64,000 nucleotides of DNA from Narthecium ossifragum. Its lineage: Eukaryota > Streptophyta > Magnoliopsida > Dioscoreales > Nartheciaceae. Each line of letters starts with the position of its first letter. The first letter of the stretch is position 1. The translations under genes and the position numbers were made by a program. Under the pieces are notes generated by a model. That model was not told the origin of the DNA and did not search any database. It saw only the letters and a program-made list of their open reading frames with translations. Positions 41,663-52,723 of this stretch are shown here, piece by piece. The stretch is from the NCBI GenBank assembly GCA_963920575.1, contig OY986970.1, positions 25,501,869-25,565,868 on the forward strand, given 5' to 3'.

Positions 41663-44600
41663 ATGAATGTTAGTGAAGATTCATATTTAAATATTACATT
41701 GCAAGAATTCTTGAATTCTCGTGCTGCATTGCTTAGACCTGTGAATATTTCACCTGATTCATCCATGGAGAACCATAACGTAGATGATCCTCATGATCAT
41801 GATGGAAATCCGACCCATCATGAAGATCAAGGTCGCATGAATATGAAGGACTTTTACATTTCTACCTCATTTACTTCAAATTCATGCATTCAACCCCCAG
41901 TAATAGGAGCTGCCCACTATGAAATCAAGCCTCAGTTCCTTCAATCTCTTCCTGCCTTTCATGGTCTGTCTCATGAAGATCCCTACAACCATATAGAAGA
42001 GTTTATCTTGATCAGTTCAACCGTGAAGGTTAATAATTTCACTGATGATGCTTGGAAATTGAAACTCTTTCCCTTTACTCTCAAGGGCAAAGCAAAATAT
42101 TGGCTTACATCTTTAGAGCCCATATCTATCACGACTTGGCCTCAACTTCAAACCCAGTTTCTTGCTAAATTCTTTCCAATTACCAAGACCAGTGATCTTA
42201 GGAAAGAGATTTCATCTTTCAAACAAGCTGATGATGAACTTTTCCATGAAGCTTGGGATAGATATAGGGAACTCCTTAGGAAGTGTCCTCACCATCAATT
42301 CCCTCAATGGGCTATCATAGAGAATTTTTATAATGGGCTTAAGGAGAGACACCAAATGACTATTGATGCCGCCTGTGGAGGAGTGTTTATTACGAATCCT
42401 CTTGATGATTCATGGAGGCTTTTTGAAAGATTAGCTGTGAATTCCCAACACCATGCTTCATCTTCTAGGAATACCAGAGAGTTGCCCAATCAAGCTAGAC
42501 CTAGAGGTACCCTGGAATTAAATGAATCTACTCGTTTAGCCCAACAAGTAGACATTCTAAGTAGGAAGCTTGACCAAGTTTTGACTCAGACTACAAACCA
42601 AGTAGTATCTTCAAATTCTTCAAATCCTTCAAATCCGTCAATGCCATCTTATACTGCAGATGTATGTTTCTTATGTTCAAATTCTGATCACGATGTCACG
42701 GATTGTCATTTAGCTCCTCAATATCCTGAATTAGTTCAGGAACATGTGAATGCAATTTATAATCAGTCCAAACCAGCTTATGATCCATATTCTAATACAT
42801 ATAATCCTGGTTTACGCAATCACCCAAATTTCTCTTGGAGAACACCTGGACAGCAACCTGATTCCTTTAATCCAAGACCACCTAGGAACAATCAAAATCC
42901 GGGTTTTCCTCCTAAATTTCAACCTCAGTATAAGCCTCCTCAAAATTTTCCTTCCCAAGGACCATATCAATCTCAACAGCATCAACCTTGGGGAGGCACG
43001 TCATATGGAGCACCGCTACCTAAACAACCTCAAAACCAACCTTCTTTTCCCCAACCGAACCAAGGTCCAGCTATGGATGAATATACCAAAATACTCCATT
43101 CTCATACTCAAGCATTGGCTAAGTTAGAAGCTCAAATGGGTCAAATAGCTAACGCCTTGTCTAAAAGGGAAGAAGGTACCTTACCAAGTCAACCCATTCC
43201 TAACCCTAGAGGTCAACATTCCGTAGAATCCTCCCATGAACATGTCCAAGCTGTCACTACTCTGCGAAGTGGGAAGACCTTTGCTAATATTGAGAAACCA
43301 GATGATGAATGTCCTAATAATGATCTTATATCTCAACCTCTCAATGCAGCTCCATCTACTTCTCAAGTTCCATTAGATAGAGACTTGCATGCATCTAATG
43401 ATGAGGTGTTACCCAAAACTTCAATTCCTACTCCTCATGATTCTACTTCGTTGCCTGAGCCGAATCCTAGGACATATGTTCCGAAAATTCCTTTTCCTGA
43501 GGCCCTGGTAGATCCGACTTCACGTCCTTCCAAAAATTCTAAACTTGATGAGATGGTTGAAGTTTTCAAGAAAGTTCATATCAATCTTCCTCTGTTGGAT
43601 GCTATCAAACAAATTCCTTCTTATGCGAAATTTCTGAAAGATTTATGCACTCAAAAGCGTCGATCTAGATCTCATGTTTCCAAAAAGATTTTCTTGACTG
43701 AACAAGTAAGCTCAATCCTTCGTAGTGATATTCCTCCTAAACTTAAAGATCCAGGTACTCCTACTATTTCTTGCACTATAGGAAACCATTTGATTGATGG
43801 AGCTTTACTTGATTTAGGAGCGAGCGTGAATCTCATGCCTCATTCGTTATATTCCAAGTTTGGTACAGGAGAACTTAAACCCACTGCTATGACTCTTCAG
43901 TTAGCTGATTGTTCAATTAAAACCCCACGGGGTGTGCTTGAAGATGTTCTAGTTAAAGTTGGTCAATGTGTGTTTCCTGTGGATTTTGTGGTGTTGGATA
44001 TGGAACCAAGCTTGCAAACTAAGAAAAATGTTCCTATAATTCTTGGTCGACCTTTCTTAGCTACAGCTAATGCTTGCATTAATTGTAGGGATGGTATTAT
44101 GACACTTACTTTTGGGAATATGGAATTGAAATTGAATATTTTTCATAGGTCAAAACGCCATGCATATGATGATGATTGTTTCGTGGTAAATGCTTTAATG
44201 AACAATGATGATATCGATATGTGTGTGGATGATGCGATGTATAAGATAGTGCATGATGATGATGTATCAAGTGAGAGTTATGTAAGTGCATGTGATGCTC
44301 TATTTTTCGATGATGAGGATGTGGTAACTAGAGATGATTTACCAGATCTGAATATTGATTTTCCTGAATTACATGGTGAGATATTTGATGAGCAGAATGG
44401 TATACTGACTGGTGATGTTGATGATCTGATTATGCTTGAGGATGTGAAAGGTTATGATTTGTATGAGGATGTGTGTAATATTTCTTGGAAAATGATTCCA
44501 ATTGAACCACTACCACTTACTTCTTCAACTCCAGCCTTACCATCTCTGATTATGCCGCCTCAGCTTGATTTGAAAACATTACCTTCTAATCTTAAATATG

Positions 44601-47467
44601 TCTTCCTTGGAGCTGATTCTACGCTTCCTGTGATTATCTCCTCTTCGTTAACCAAAACTCAGGAATCTCAATTGATTGAAGTTCTTAGGTTGCATAGGAG
44701 AGCCATTGGATGGTCCATAGGAGATCTTAGAGGTATTGACCCTTCTATCTGCATGCATCGTATACATTTAGAGGATGAAACTAAAAGTGTTAGAGAAATG
44801 CAGCGACGTCTTAATTCGTTGATGAAGGACGTGGTCATGAAAGAGGTAGTGAAACTCTTAGATGCTGGTATCATATACCCGATCTCTGATTCTAAATGGA
44901 TTAGTCCAACTCAGGTGGTTCCTAAGAAATCCGGGATTACGGTAGTTAAAAATGAAACAGGAAAAGAAATCGCAACACGTCAGACTACAGGTTGGAGAGT
45001 TTGCATAGACTATAGGAGACTGAATGCTTTGACAAGAAAGGATCATTTTCCCTTGCCTTTTATCGACCAGATTTTAGAAAGATTAGCGGGTCAAGCCTAC
45101 TACTGTTTCCTTGATGGTTACTCAGGCTATAACCAAGTAGCTATAGATCCTGTTGATCAAGAGAAAACGACCTTCACTTGTCCCTTTGGAACCTTTGCAT
45201 ATAGGAGAATGCCTTTTGGTTTGTGCAATGCTCCAGCTACGTTCCAACGTTGTATGCTTTCAATTTTTGGAGACATGATTGAGCAATTCCTCGAAATATT
45301 TATGGATGATTTTTCTGTCTTTGGCAAAACCTTTGAATCTTGTTTATCAAATCTTTCAAGAGTTCCTGCTAGATGTGTCGAAACAAACCTTGTGCTTAGT
45401 TGGGAGAAGAGTCATTTTATGGTTAATGAAGGAATTGTGCTTGGTCATGTGATTTCGAGTCGGGGGATGGAAGTCGACAAAGCAAAACTGGAATTAATTT
45501 CTAAATTGCCGCCTCCTTCCTCAGTACGTCAAATCATATCCTTCTTGGGGCATGCGGGATTTTATCATAGATTTATCAAGGATTTTAGTAAAATATCTCG
45601 TCCTCTCTGTGCCTTGCTTGCGAAAGATGTTCCTTTCGTGTTCGACGAATCATGCCTTAAAGCTTTTAATATCCTTCGGGACTCTCTTTCGTCAGCACCT
45701 ATTTGTCATCCTCCTGTGTACGATCACCCTTTTGAGATTATGTGTGATACTTCTGATCGTGCCATTGGTGCTGTTCTTGGGCAAACGATTGATAAATTGT
45801 CCAGAGTTATCTATTATGCTAGCAAGACTTTGAATGAAGCTCAGCTTAATTATACCACAACTGAGAAGGAGTTGCTAGCTGTAATCTTTGCCTTGGAAAA
45901 ATTCCGTTCATATCTTCTTGAATCTAAGGTCATTATATTCACCGATCATTCTGCTTTAAGATATCTTGTAGGGAAGAAAGAACTCAAACCAAGGTTAATC
46001 CGCTGGATTATGCTTTTGCAAGAGTTTGATCTTGAATTAAGAGATAAAAAGGGAGCTTTGAATGTAGTAGCTGATCATTTATCTAGACTGCCCTTAGATG
46101 TGATCAACGATTCAATTCCGATTAATGACACATTCCCTGATGAACACCTTTTTGTTGTTGACCATCCTCCTACACCTTGGTATGCACATATCGTGAATTA
46201 TCTTGTTACAGGATTTATTCCGTCTCATTGGACCAAGCAAGACAAAGACAAATTTTTCTCTCGAACTAAATCCTATGTCTGGAATGATCCAATTCTTTTC
46301 AAACATTGTCCTGATCAAATTATGCGATGTTGTGTACCTGAATCTGAAATTATTTCTGTCTTAACCACTTGCCATTCTCATGCTTGTGGGGGGCATTTTT
46401 CTGGCCGGAGAACTGCAGCCAAAATCTTCCAATCTGGTTTCTACTGGCCGACTATATTTCGTGATGCTCATAGTTTTTCCCAAGCTTGCATTAGATGTCA
46501 ACAGCTTGGTAATATATCCAGCAGAAATGAAATGCCGCAAACTCCTATCATTGTGTGTGAAATTTTTGATGTTTGGGGCATTGATTTTATGGGTCCCTTT
46601 CCTCCTTCAAATGGCTTCATGTATATCCTAGTAGCAGTTGATTATGTTTCTAAGTGGATAGAAGCTGTAGCTACTAGGACAAACGATCATCGAGTTGTTA
46701 TCAAATTCCTTCATTCGAACATCTTTTCTCGATTTGGTCACCCTAGAGCGATCATTAGTGATGGAGGATCCCACTTTATGAATAGGTACTTCCGCCAAAC
46801 CCTTAATAAATACGGAATCTCTCATAAGGTTGCCACACCATATCATCCTCAAACTAGTGGCCAAGTAGAGGTGTCGAACCGAGAAATTAAGCGGATTCTA
46901 GAAAAAGTGGTGCGGGCAGATAGAAAAGATTGGTCTATGCGACTGGATGAGGCCTTATGGGCTTACCGTACAGCTTATAAGACCCCGATTGGTATGTCCC
47001 CATTCAGAATGGTGTATGGCAAACACTGCAATCTTCCAATAAGCCTAATGAATAAAGTATGGTTAAATATTCATAAAGTGAACTGGAACCAAGGGACTGG
47101 GTGTAGTAACCGCTTGCTTCAATTGAATGAACTAGAAGAAATCCGTAATGAAGCCTATGACAATTCTCTAATTTATAAGGCTCGGATTAAAGCGTATCAT
47201 GATAAGTTCATTCATCGAAGAGTTTTCAATGTTGGTGATAAAGTTTGGCTTTTTAACGCCAAGCTTAGACTCTTCCCGGGAAAACTTCGGTCTAGGTGGA
47301 ATGGGCCATTCACAATAAAACAAGTTTTTCCTCATGGAGCATTTGAGATTTGGAATCCTAAATCTGGCTCTATTTTCACAGTGAATGGTCATAGATTAAA
47401 ACCGTATATCGAAAATCCACCACAGCTAGACCCTACAATGACATTAGATGAGCCGCAGTATCGGTGA
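41663..47467 (+). CDS. Athila-type gag-pol polyprotein
   Basis: A single frame of 1934 residues. Gag lies at about 90-260 ([32 protein letters not shown]). A CCHC-like knuckle [14 protein letters not shown] is near 335. Protease has [12 protein letters not shown] near 716, the Athila form of the D(T/S)GA site. A 150-residue acidic linker rich in Asp follows. RT has [20 protein letters not shown] near 1114 and FMDDFSVFG near 1213. RNase H has [13 protein letters not shown] near 1362. Integrase has an HHCC zinc finger ([13 protein letters not shown] ... CIRCQQ) and the catalytic triad D (GIDFMGP), D (ISDGGSHF) and E (GQVEVSNR) with the usual 35-residue gap. No stop or frameshift is seen. It would drive transposition of B and probably of element A in trans. 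Confidence 0.95.
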   Translation: MNVSEDSYLNITLQEFLNSRAALLRPVNISPDSSMENHNVDDPHDHDGNPTHHEDQGRMNMKDFYISTSFTSNSCIQPPVIGAAHYEIKPQFLQSLPAFHGLSHEDPYNHIEEFILISSTVKVNNFTDDAWKLKLFPFTLKGKAKYWLTSLEPISITTWPQLQTQFLAKFFPITKTSDLRKEISSFKQADDELFHEAWDRYRELLRKCPHHQFPQWAIIENFYNGLKERHQMTIDAACGGVFITNPLDDSWRLFERLAVNSQHHASSSRNTRELPNQARPRGTLELNESTRLAQQVDILSRKLDQVLTQTTNQVVSSNSSNPSNPSMPSYTADVCFLCSNSDHDVTDCHLAPQYPELVQEHVNAIYNQSKPAYDPYSNTYNPGLRNHPNFSWRTPGQQPDSFNPRPPRNNQNPGFPPKFQPQYKPPQNFPSQGPYQSQQHQPWGGTSYGAPLPKQPQNQPSFPQPNQGPAMDEYTKILHSHTQALAKLEAQMGQIANALSKREEGTLPSQPIPNPRGQHSVESSHEHVQAVTTLRSGKTFANIEKPDDECPNNDLISQPLNAAPSTSQVPLDRDLHASNDEVLPKTSIPTPHDSTSLPEPNPRTYVPKIPFPEALVDPTSRPSKNSKLDEMVEVFKKVHINLPLLDAIKQIPSYAKFLKDLCTQKRRSRSHVSKKIFLTEQVSSILRSDIPPKLKDPGTPTISCTIGNHLIDGALLDLGASVNLMPHSLYSKFGTGELKPTAMTLQLADCSIKTPRGVLEDVLVKVGQCVFPVDFVVLDMEPSLQTKKNVPIILGRPFLATANACINCRDGIMTLTFGNMELKLNIFHRSKRHAYDDDCFVVNALMNNDDIDMCVDDAMYKIVHDDDVSSESYVSACDALFFDDEDVVTRDDLPDLNIDFPELHGEIFDEQNGILTGDVDDLIMLEDVKGYDLYEDVCNISWKMIPIEPLPLTSSTPALPSLIMPPQLDLKTLPSNLKYVFLGADSTLPVIISSSLTKTQESQLIEVLRLHRRAIGWSIGDLRGIDPSICMHRIHLEDETKSVREMQRRLNSLMKDVVMKEVVKLLDAGIIYPISDSKWISPTQVVPKKSGITVVKNETGKEIATRQTTGWRVCIDYRRLNALTRKDHFPLPFIDQILERLAGQAYYCFLDGYSGYNQVAIDPVDQEKTTFTCPFGTFAYRRMPFGLCNAPATFQRCMLSIFGDMIEQFLEIFMDDFSVFGKTFESCLSNLSRVPARCVETNLVLSWEKSHFMVNEGIVLGHVISSRGMEVDKAKLELISKLPPPSSVRQIISFLGHAGFYHRFIKDFSKISRPLCALLAKDVPFVFDESCLKAFNILRDSLSSAPICHPPVYDHPFEIMCDTSDRAIGAVLGQTIDKLSRVIYYASKTLNEAQLNYTTTEKELLAVIFALEKFRSYLLESKVIIFTDHSALRYLVGKKELKPRLIRWIMLLQEFDLELRDKKGALNVVADHLSRLPLDVINDSIPINDTFPDEHLFVVDHPPTPWYAHIVNYLVTGFIPSHWTKQDKDKFFSRTKSYVWNDPILFKHCPDQIMRCCVPESEIISVLTTCHSHACGGHFSGRRTAAKIFQSGFYWPTIFRDAHSFSQACIRCQQLGNISSRNEMPQTPIIVCEIFDVWGIDFMGPFPPSNGFMYILVAVDYVSKWIEAVATRTNDHRVVIKFLHSNIFSRFGHPRAIISDGGSHFMNRYFRQTLNKYGISHKVATPYHPQTSGQVEVSNREIKRILEKVVRADRKDWSMRLDEALWAYRTAYKTPIGMSPFRMVYGKHCNLPISLMNKVWLNIHKVNWNQGTGCSNRLLQLNELEEIRNEAYDNSLIYKARIKAYHDKFIHRRVFNVGDKVWLFNAKLRLFPGKLRSRWNGPFTIKQVFPHGAFEIWNPKSGSIFTVNGHRLKPYIENPPQLDPTMTLDEPQYR

Positions 47468-47512
47468 TTGGGCGTTAACTTCGTCGGGCTAGCGACGTTA
47501 AACCGAGCGCTT

Positions 47513-47530
47513 GATGGGAGGCAACCCATC
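47513..47530 (+). other. Post-pol hairpin, element B
   Basis: GATGGG-AGGCAA-CCCATC is a perfect 6-bp stem with a 6-nt loop, 45 nt after the pol stop. The preceding GACGTTAAACCGAGCGCTT is shared with element A. This word occurs after pol in many Athila elements. Its function is not established. Confidence 0.6.
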
Positions 47531-47709
47531 GAATTCTAGTAGTTACTTGCTCTTTAGTTATTTGTTTTCCGTAAGATTTGTCGTTTTTTTTTTATTATCA
47601 CTGTGTGCATGGTTGCTGTATGTTTAGACCTTGGGGGTAGTGTGAGTAGATGCTGATTGAGGGCAGAATCTAGGTTAATCGGCTTGGTCCTGCAGTTCAG
47701 GATGAAAGA

Positions 47710-47809
47710 GATCGATCTCCATGACTTTGGAGATCGATCTTCTTGGACCAAGCACGTACCTAGGTGATGGACTGAAAGAGATCGATCTCCTTACCCCTGG
47801 AGATCGATC
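47710..47809. promoter_or_regulatory. GATCGATC two-pair array downstream of pol
   Basis: Starts are 47710/47732 and 47780/47802: both pairs 22 bp apart, the pairs 70 bp apart, as in the LTR. A TATTTATA at 48006-48013 follows 196 bp later, upstream of the 48482 ORF. It may be an internal promoter; this is inference. Confidence 0.55.
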
Positions 47810-48481
47810 TCTATCGGGATCCTTGAAAAAAAAAAAAAAAGAAGGAAACAGAGCAACCAAGCTGGACTCAAACTCGGAACGCCGGCCTTCCACCGCCTTC
47901 CTTACAACCGGCTTTCCTTAAATCCTTACCTCCTTCTATCCTTAATTCCGTTTCCGACTTTGTGTCCTAATACCTATCTACCACTCTTAGAGGCGGTGAG
48001 AGCTCTATTTATACAGCCGCGAGCCTCATGTTTCATCACTTCTAACAATAGCCTCGGGTGAGTTCTTCGAGCGTCTTCTCCGGTTCCGGCGTGGAGATCA
48101 GCCTCTTCGGCGTTCCAGCGAGGATTGGACTTGCAAGACGTCCACGGATTATTCGGTAGGGATCCCATCTTTCCCTTCTTCCCGTTTCTCTTTTGCGTTC
48201 TCCTTTCCTGTGTCTTTACCGGCGGAACCCATAGCTTTTGCCATGGATTCCGACCACTGACGCCGGCGACCAAAGCCGGTGTCCTCCTTATTCCTTTCTC
48301 CTTTCTCCTTCGTAGTCTTCTACTTCCTTTCCCTTCTTTGATTTTTCTTTCGTTCCTTCTCCCCATTCACCCAACCATCCCCTGTTTCTATCTCCCGATT
48401 AATATTATTCATCTCATCCTTCCACTTATGGGATCTCTGATTTTATCATCGACTAAATTAATCTACACATCTATTACAGCC

Positions 48482-49024
48482 ATGTCTGATTCCGAATCTG
48501 ATGACCACTCCTACAAGTCCCAGGACGCCTTCATGGATCCCGGATCACCAGCATCGCAGGCCTCCGATTCGTCACATGACTCAATCGAATCCCTTTCATC
48601 AGGTGCAGACGCCAGTGAGGAACTCCAACTCACTATTTTTCCGCCTGGCACAACTTCGTGGCATAATGACACTCCAGGCGGGACGATTAATTATCCGCGA
48701 GGTGTTGAGTTTCATGGAATGAACCTCACTTATCACTCGATGCAAAACTTGGCAGCCAGCTTGCAACAACACCCGGACCTGGACGACCCATGGATTGCAT
48801 TCAAGCACCCAGATGGTTCAACATCCATGGTGTTTCCTAGGGCCGCCTATGGATCGCCACCTGCCTCAGAACCTGCGTCGCCGTATGCGAGCGACGATCC
48901 AGATCGTCCACCTACACCAAGGAGGACTGACTCGGATTTTGACGAGGACCTCGAGGATATGTCTGAGGATGATTATGAAGAAGAGGATGATGACGAGGAG
49001 GATGATGAGGACAGTGATTACTAG
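48482..49024 (+). CDS. Acidic downstream ORF of element B (ORF2)
   Basis: The frame from ATG 48482 encodes 180 residues: MSDSESDDHSYKSQDAFMDP at the start, a Ser-rich N-terminus, a short central part with GVEFHGMNLTYHS and ending in a strongly acidic tail (EDLEDMSEDDYEEEDDDEED). The frame is open upstream to 48125 with a hydrophobic stretch, but that part is T/C-rich and lies outside the probable coding region. No known family is recognised. The position between pol and the 3' LTR is where Athila elements carry env-like or accessory ORFs. Confidence 0.55.
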   Translation: MSDSESDDHSYKSQDAFMDPGSPASQASDSSHDSIESLSSGADASEELQLTIFPPGTTSWHNDTPGGTINYPRGVEFHGMNLTYHSMQNLAASLQQHPDLDDPWIAFKHPDGSTSMVFPRAAYGSPPASEPASPYASDDPDRPPTPRRTDSDFDEDLEDMSEDDYEEEDDDEEDDEDSDY

Positions 49025-49248
49025 GCCTTAGGATCTTTTGGATTTTTATTTTTATTTTCGTGGTAGTTTGCTTTGCTTCCTGAATTGTTATTTTAATTGC
49101 TTTTATTTGCTTTGAGTGCTTTTAGAGTTGATTTCCTATTTTTTTTTTATAGAATTTTGCCTCCATATTTCCTATGTAGTGCTGCTCTAATGAATAAAAT
49201 TTAAGTTTTCTGAATTTATTTTCGGGGGTTTTTCCATTTTGTTATCGA

Positions 49249-49280
49249 GATCGATCTGCTCAAGCCAAGCGAGATCGATC
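49249..49280. promoter_or_regulatory. GATCGATC pair before ORF3
   Basis: Two motifs start at 49249 and 49273 (spacing 24), about 310 bp before the ATG of the 49591 ORF and after the ORF2 stop. Confidence 0.45.
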
Positions 49281-49590
49281 TGGATCGGGTGTCTGGGCCC
49301 TTATTTTGCCTGCGTCAGCAAAGCAGAGCGATCTCATTTTTCCCTTTCCTTTGGACATCGCTCTTCTCTTTTGCTCCTTCGTCTTCTCCGACGATGCCTT
49401 ACCCCTTCGCCTGCGACCTCCGTCCGACCTAAGACCGGCCATCCTCCGGCGATCTCCCTCCCCCATTGCCGTCCCTTCCCACCATACCTTCCTCAGCGCC
49501 ATAAACCCATACCCCCTCAAAACCCCAAACCCTCTTTCTCACTTTTCCTTCCTTCTTCACCGCCGGCCGCCACTCGTCCCGCGTCGAGCC

Positions 49591-51018
49591 ATGCCCAATA
49601 GAGCCAAGAAGCTTGCTGTCAAAGCAAGGGCTTCTACTTCTAGTAAAGCGAGGGTTCCATCACCACCTTCATCTTCCTCTTCCGATCCGGCATATGTACC
49701 TTCGCCATCCCCACCTTCGTCTCCTCCAATCTCCACTGTTCCACCGGAGGTGCCGTCGGAAGCTCCACAATCGTCTTCCCCACCCAACATTCCCCATGGC
49801 CGCACATCAACCGCCGACGTTCCTACCGGTCCATCTCAAGATCCGGACGGATCTTCAAAAGGCAAGCGGAAGGCTTCCGAGGGCGCCACATCCACTCCTG
49901 CTCCGGCGCGTCCGACGAAGAAGGGCAAGCTCACTCGCCCACCTACTGGCCCAACCGTCACCGCCGGCCTCATTCCGAGTTGGCAGCGCGAAGTGAACCT
50001 AGAGTTCACATTCGACATCGACCGTCTGCGGACGGTGGACATCGCCAGTGAGGGAGTTGTCACTCTAGAGGCTCGCGAGCTGTTGCCGATCTGCTACCCT
50101 TCCACCGCCGTCTATCCACGACTAGTCTGCATGTTCTACCAGAACATGGAAGCAATACCTTGCAGCGGCGATGGCGACCAGCCAACGAGCAAGACAACAC
50201 CCCCTGCTCTTGGCTTCCGAACAACCATTGAAGACCACGAGATCATTTTTAATGCCGAGATCATCAGGGAGATTCTGGGAATTCCAGACCATGCTCCTGG
50301 GTTACATCGTCTGTCCGCCGATGAGGAGATACCGTCAGATGCCGATATTGGAGTGTTCCTTCATCCGGAGAGGACCAGGGGACCCATGTTTTCAAGATCT
50401 GAGCTGCATCCGTCCCTCTGGTTTGTTGATGATGTGCTGCGCCGGAACGTCTTCCAGTGCAGCCATGATCAATATAGGACTGGACTTTGGTTATCAGCTC
50501 TGTGGCTGATCGCCAAAGGGTGGTCCTTGGACGTCTCCCAGTTGATTCTTGAGGATATGGCGTTGTATTACCGGGGCGCCGTACATGATTGTTTGTACAG
50601 TCACAGGACCAAAGCTGCCCCGCATCCCTGCCTGATCTCCGCTTTTCTGTCATCCCGTGGGTGCGTACCGGAGAATGAACCGACTGTAACCGCCGACGCT
50701 TTAGCTTATGCCCGATTTGGTCATGCCACTTGGGCTAAAGTCGTCGGGCATATGAACAAAGTTGGCGCACCACAGAGACGGCGGCGCCGCCAGCAGCCTG
50801 TTCCACCGCAGCCTGAGCCAGACCTCACACCAGCATCAACGTTTGGACCTGAGCAGCTCACGTTGAGGGACATCTACAACGAAGTGCTTGTCGTTAGTAG
50901 ACAACAGGATGCACTTCAGCGGGATGTCGCTCGGATTTGCGAGCACTTGGGTATTTCTCCTACAGCTTCAGCCGACGGCCAGTCTCCTGGACCGTCCGAT
51001 CCTCACCCTGCACTTTAG
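49591..51018 (+). CDS. Downstream ORF3 of element B, env-position protein
   Basis: From ATG 49591 the frame gives 475 residues. It starts basic (MPNRAKKLAVKARASTSSK) and then has a long Ser/Pro-rich linker. A folded-looking part follows from about residue 135: REVNLEFTFDIDRLRTVDI, HEIIFNAEIIREILGIPDH, LSALWLIAKGWSLDVSQLI. It ends with an RRRRRQQPVPPQPEPDLTP linker and a short helical tail (QQDALQRDVARICEHLG). This resembles the putative plant transposon protein found after pol in Athila and related elements; that assignment is from memory of the family's look. No signal peptide or transmembrane segment is visible from 49591, so an envelope role is not supported. The frame is open upstream to 49306. 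Confidence 0.65.
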   Translation: MPNRAKKLAVKARASTSSKARVPSPPSSSSSDPAYVPSPSPPSSPPISTVPPEVPSEAPQSSSPPNIPHGRTSTADVPTGPSQDPDGSSKGKRKASEGATSTPAPARPTKKGKLTRPPTGPTVTAGLIPSWQREVNLEFTFDIDRLRTVDIASEGVVTLEARELLPICYPSTAVYPRLVCMFYQNMEAIPCSGDGDQPTSKTTPPALGFRTTIEDHEIIFNAEIIREILGIPDHAPGLHRLSADEEIPSDADIGVFLHPERTRGPMFSRSELHPSLWFVDDVLRRNVFQCSHDQYRTGLWLSALWLIAKGWSLDVSQLILEDMALYYRGAVHDCLYSHRTKAAPHPCLISAFLSSRGCVPENEPTVTADALAYARFGHATWAKVVGHMNKVGAPQRRRRRQQPVPPQPEPDLTPASTFGPEQLTLRDIYNEVLVVSRQQDALQRDVARICEHLGISPTASADGQSPGPSDPHPAL

Positions 51019-52723
51019 TGTTTACATGTTCATAGGACTTTACCGAGGTGCATGACTTTTGGGGATGAGCACTGTGTTTTTGGTCGTTTGTACGACATTT
51101 TTTGTACTTAGCTCATCTCTGTTCTGGCTTGGCATTTTGATGTATTTACTTACTTACTTTTGATTTTGGGGTGGGTCCTATGGGTGTGCATACCTGGTTC
51201 GATGTGGATGTGTAATATGGTGCTGGTCCTTATGACTAAATCTTGTTTTCATGCATGTGGAAGCATAGGGTAGTTTACTTTTCCTGTCAATGTGTAATGA
51301 ATGTTTGTACTGCCCTTGGGCTGATTGAATAAATAAAGGAGATGCTGCCCAATTTTTCTCTAATTTTACATGTTTATTCCATTATTTTCTTCTGTGCGAT
51401 CACGGGGTATTTCTTCTAATTTTCTCCAGGCTTCTGCTGTTATGATCTGCCTTTCATAGGGATGTAAGCCCCGAACATACTTCGTCTTCAAGATTAAATC
51501 TGGTTGGCATATGTTTTACCTCTCCCCGAGGATACTACTTTATCCAGGCTTATGACAACAATGTTTCATCAGGTTATCTCTACCCCTTACCTCATTTACG
51601 TGCTTGAGGACAAACCCGCTTAAGTTGGGGGGTATTTATAAAGTCATGCTTAATATTTTAAGGTAACCACATTTTGTACATCCCTTGAGTTGTGCCAAAG
51701 GAAGGAAATTATGAGAGTATTGACAAAGATGCTTGTTTTAGAAATTTATTTTATGAATTATTCTGATACTCGTCTGGTATATAAGGGACAGTAAATTTTT
51801 ACAATGCCTGATATTACTTCTATACTTTTACACTTTTACCATGATTTGAGGATAGCTTGACATATCCTACTGCACATGTTCACTTTCACATGTCGAAGAG
51901 TTGAAATTAGATTCTGAGCCTGAAACTGGGATAGATTTACAGTTCTTTGTCATGTCATAGAAGATACATGAATACATGCAATTTTCTGTTCGAAAAAAAA
52001 AAGGTATGTGTCTGAAAGTGTAGGGTGTTCAACTTAGTAACCGGGCAGTGTGCCTAGCCAGCGTGCTGTTCGCGTAAAACAGTTGAATTACCTGAAATGA
52101 AATGAAAAAAAAGGGGGCTTCATACTTAGTAACCGGGCAGTGTGCCTAGCCAGCGTGATGTTTGCGTAAAACGGTTGAAGTTCCTTGGAAAAAAAAAAAA
52201 AAAAAAAAAGAGAACAGAGATTGTTATGTGATAAGTGGAAAATATATGCTGACTCATGAGAGTGATCTTGAATAGTTGAATGTTTGGATATAATGGAGAC
52301 TCAGAAGCATGTGGAAATTTATTCACACACGGGAATGTTAAAGTTATTTTCGATCATGAGTAAATATGTTGAAGTATTGGAAGTATGTTATGGCATGTTT
52401 TGCTTTGCTATATCTTTATGTGACTAGAAGTTGAAGGGTACGTTCATGGGTAATATTTCTGATTCATGCATTAGAGTTGATGATTCTTATGATGGATTTC
52501 TAATGGCATAGTAAAGGGGATGTATTGATGTTTGTGGGTATCATCACCGGAAACCCTCAGGAGACTATAACTCCTCCACTGGGGCCACCCAGGGGTTTAA
52601 AGGCTTGTTACACATGCTAAGTGTAATCGTGAGACCTACGAAAGTGGCTAGTTAGGTTTACTGCTTTATGTTTATTTTTATCTTGCTTTGTTCGAGGACT
52701 AGCAAAGATCAAGTTGGGGGGTG
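51019..52723 (+). other. Element B 3' untranslated region and polypurine tract
   Basis: No gene is seen. The region from 51640 is similar to element A from 34530. It holds two copies of the AGTAACCGGGCAGTGTGCC segment (52036 and 52128, 92 bp apart). AAGTTGGGGGGTG directly before 52724 is the polypurine tract. Confidence 0.6.

Noticed and set aside
49306..51018. Reading ORF3 from 49306 with a hydrophobic leader as an envelope signal peptide
   Set aside because: The stretch before 49591 lacks a conserved start context and is followed by no transmembrane segment; 49591 is a better start.
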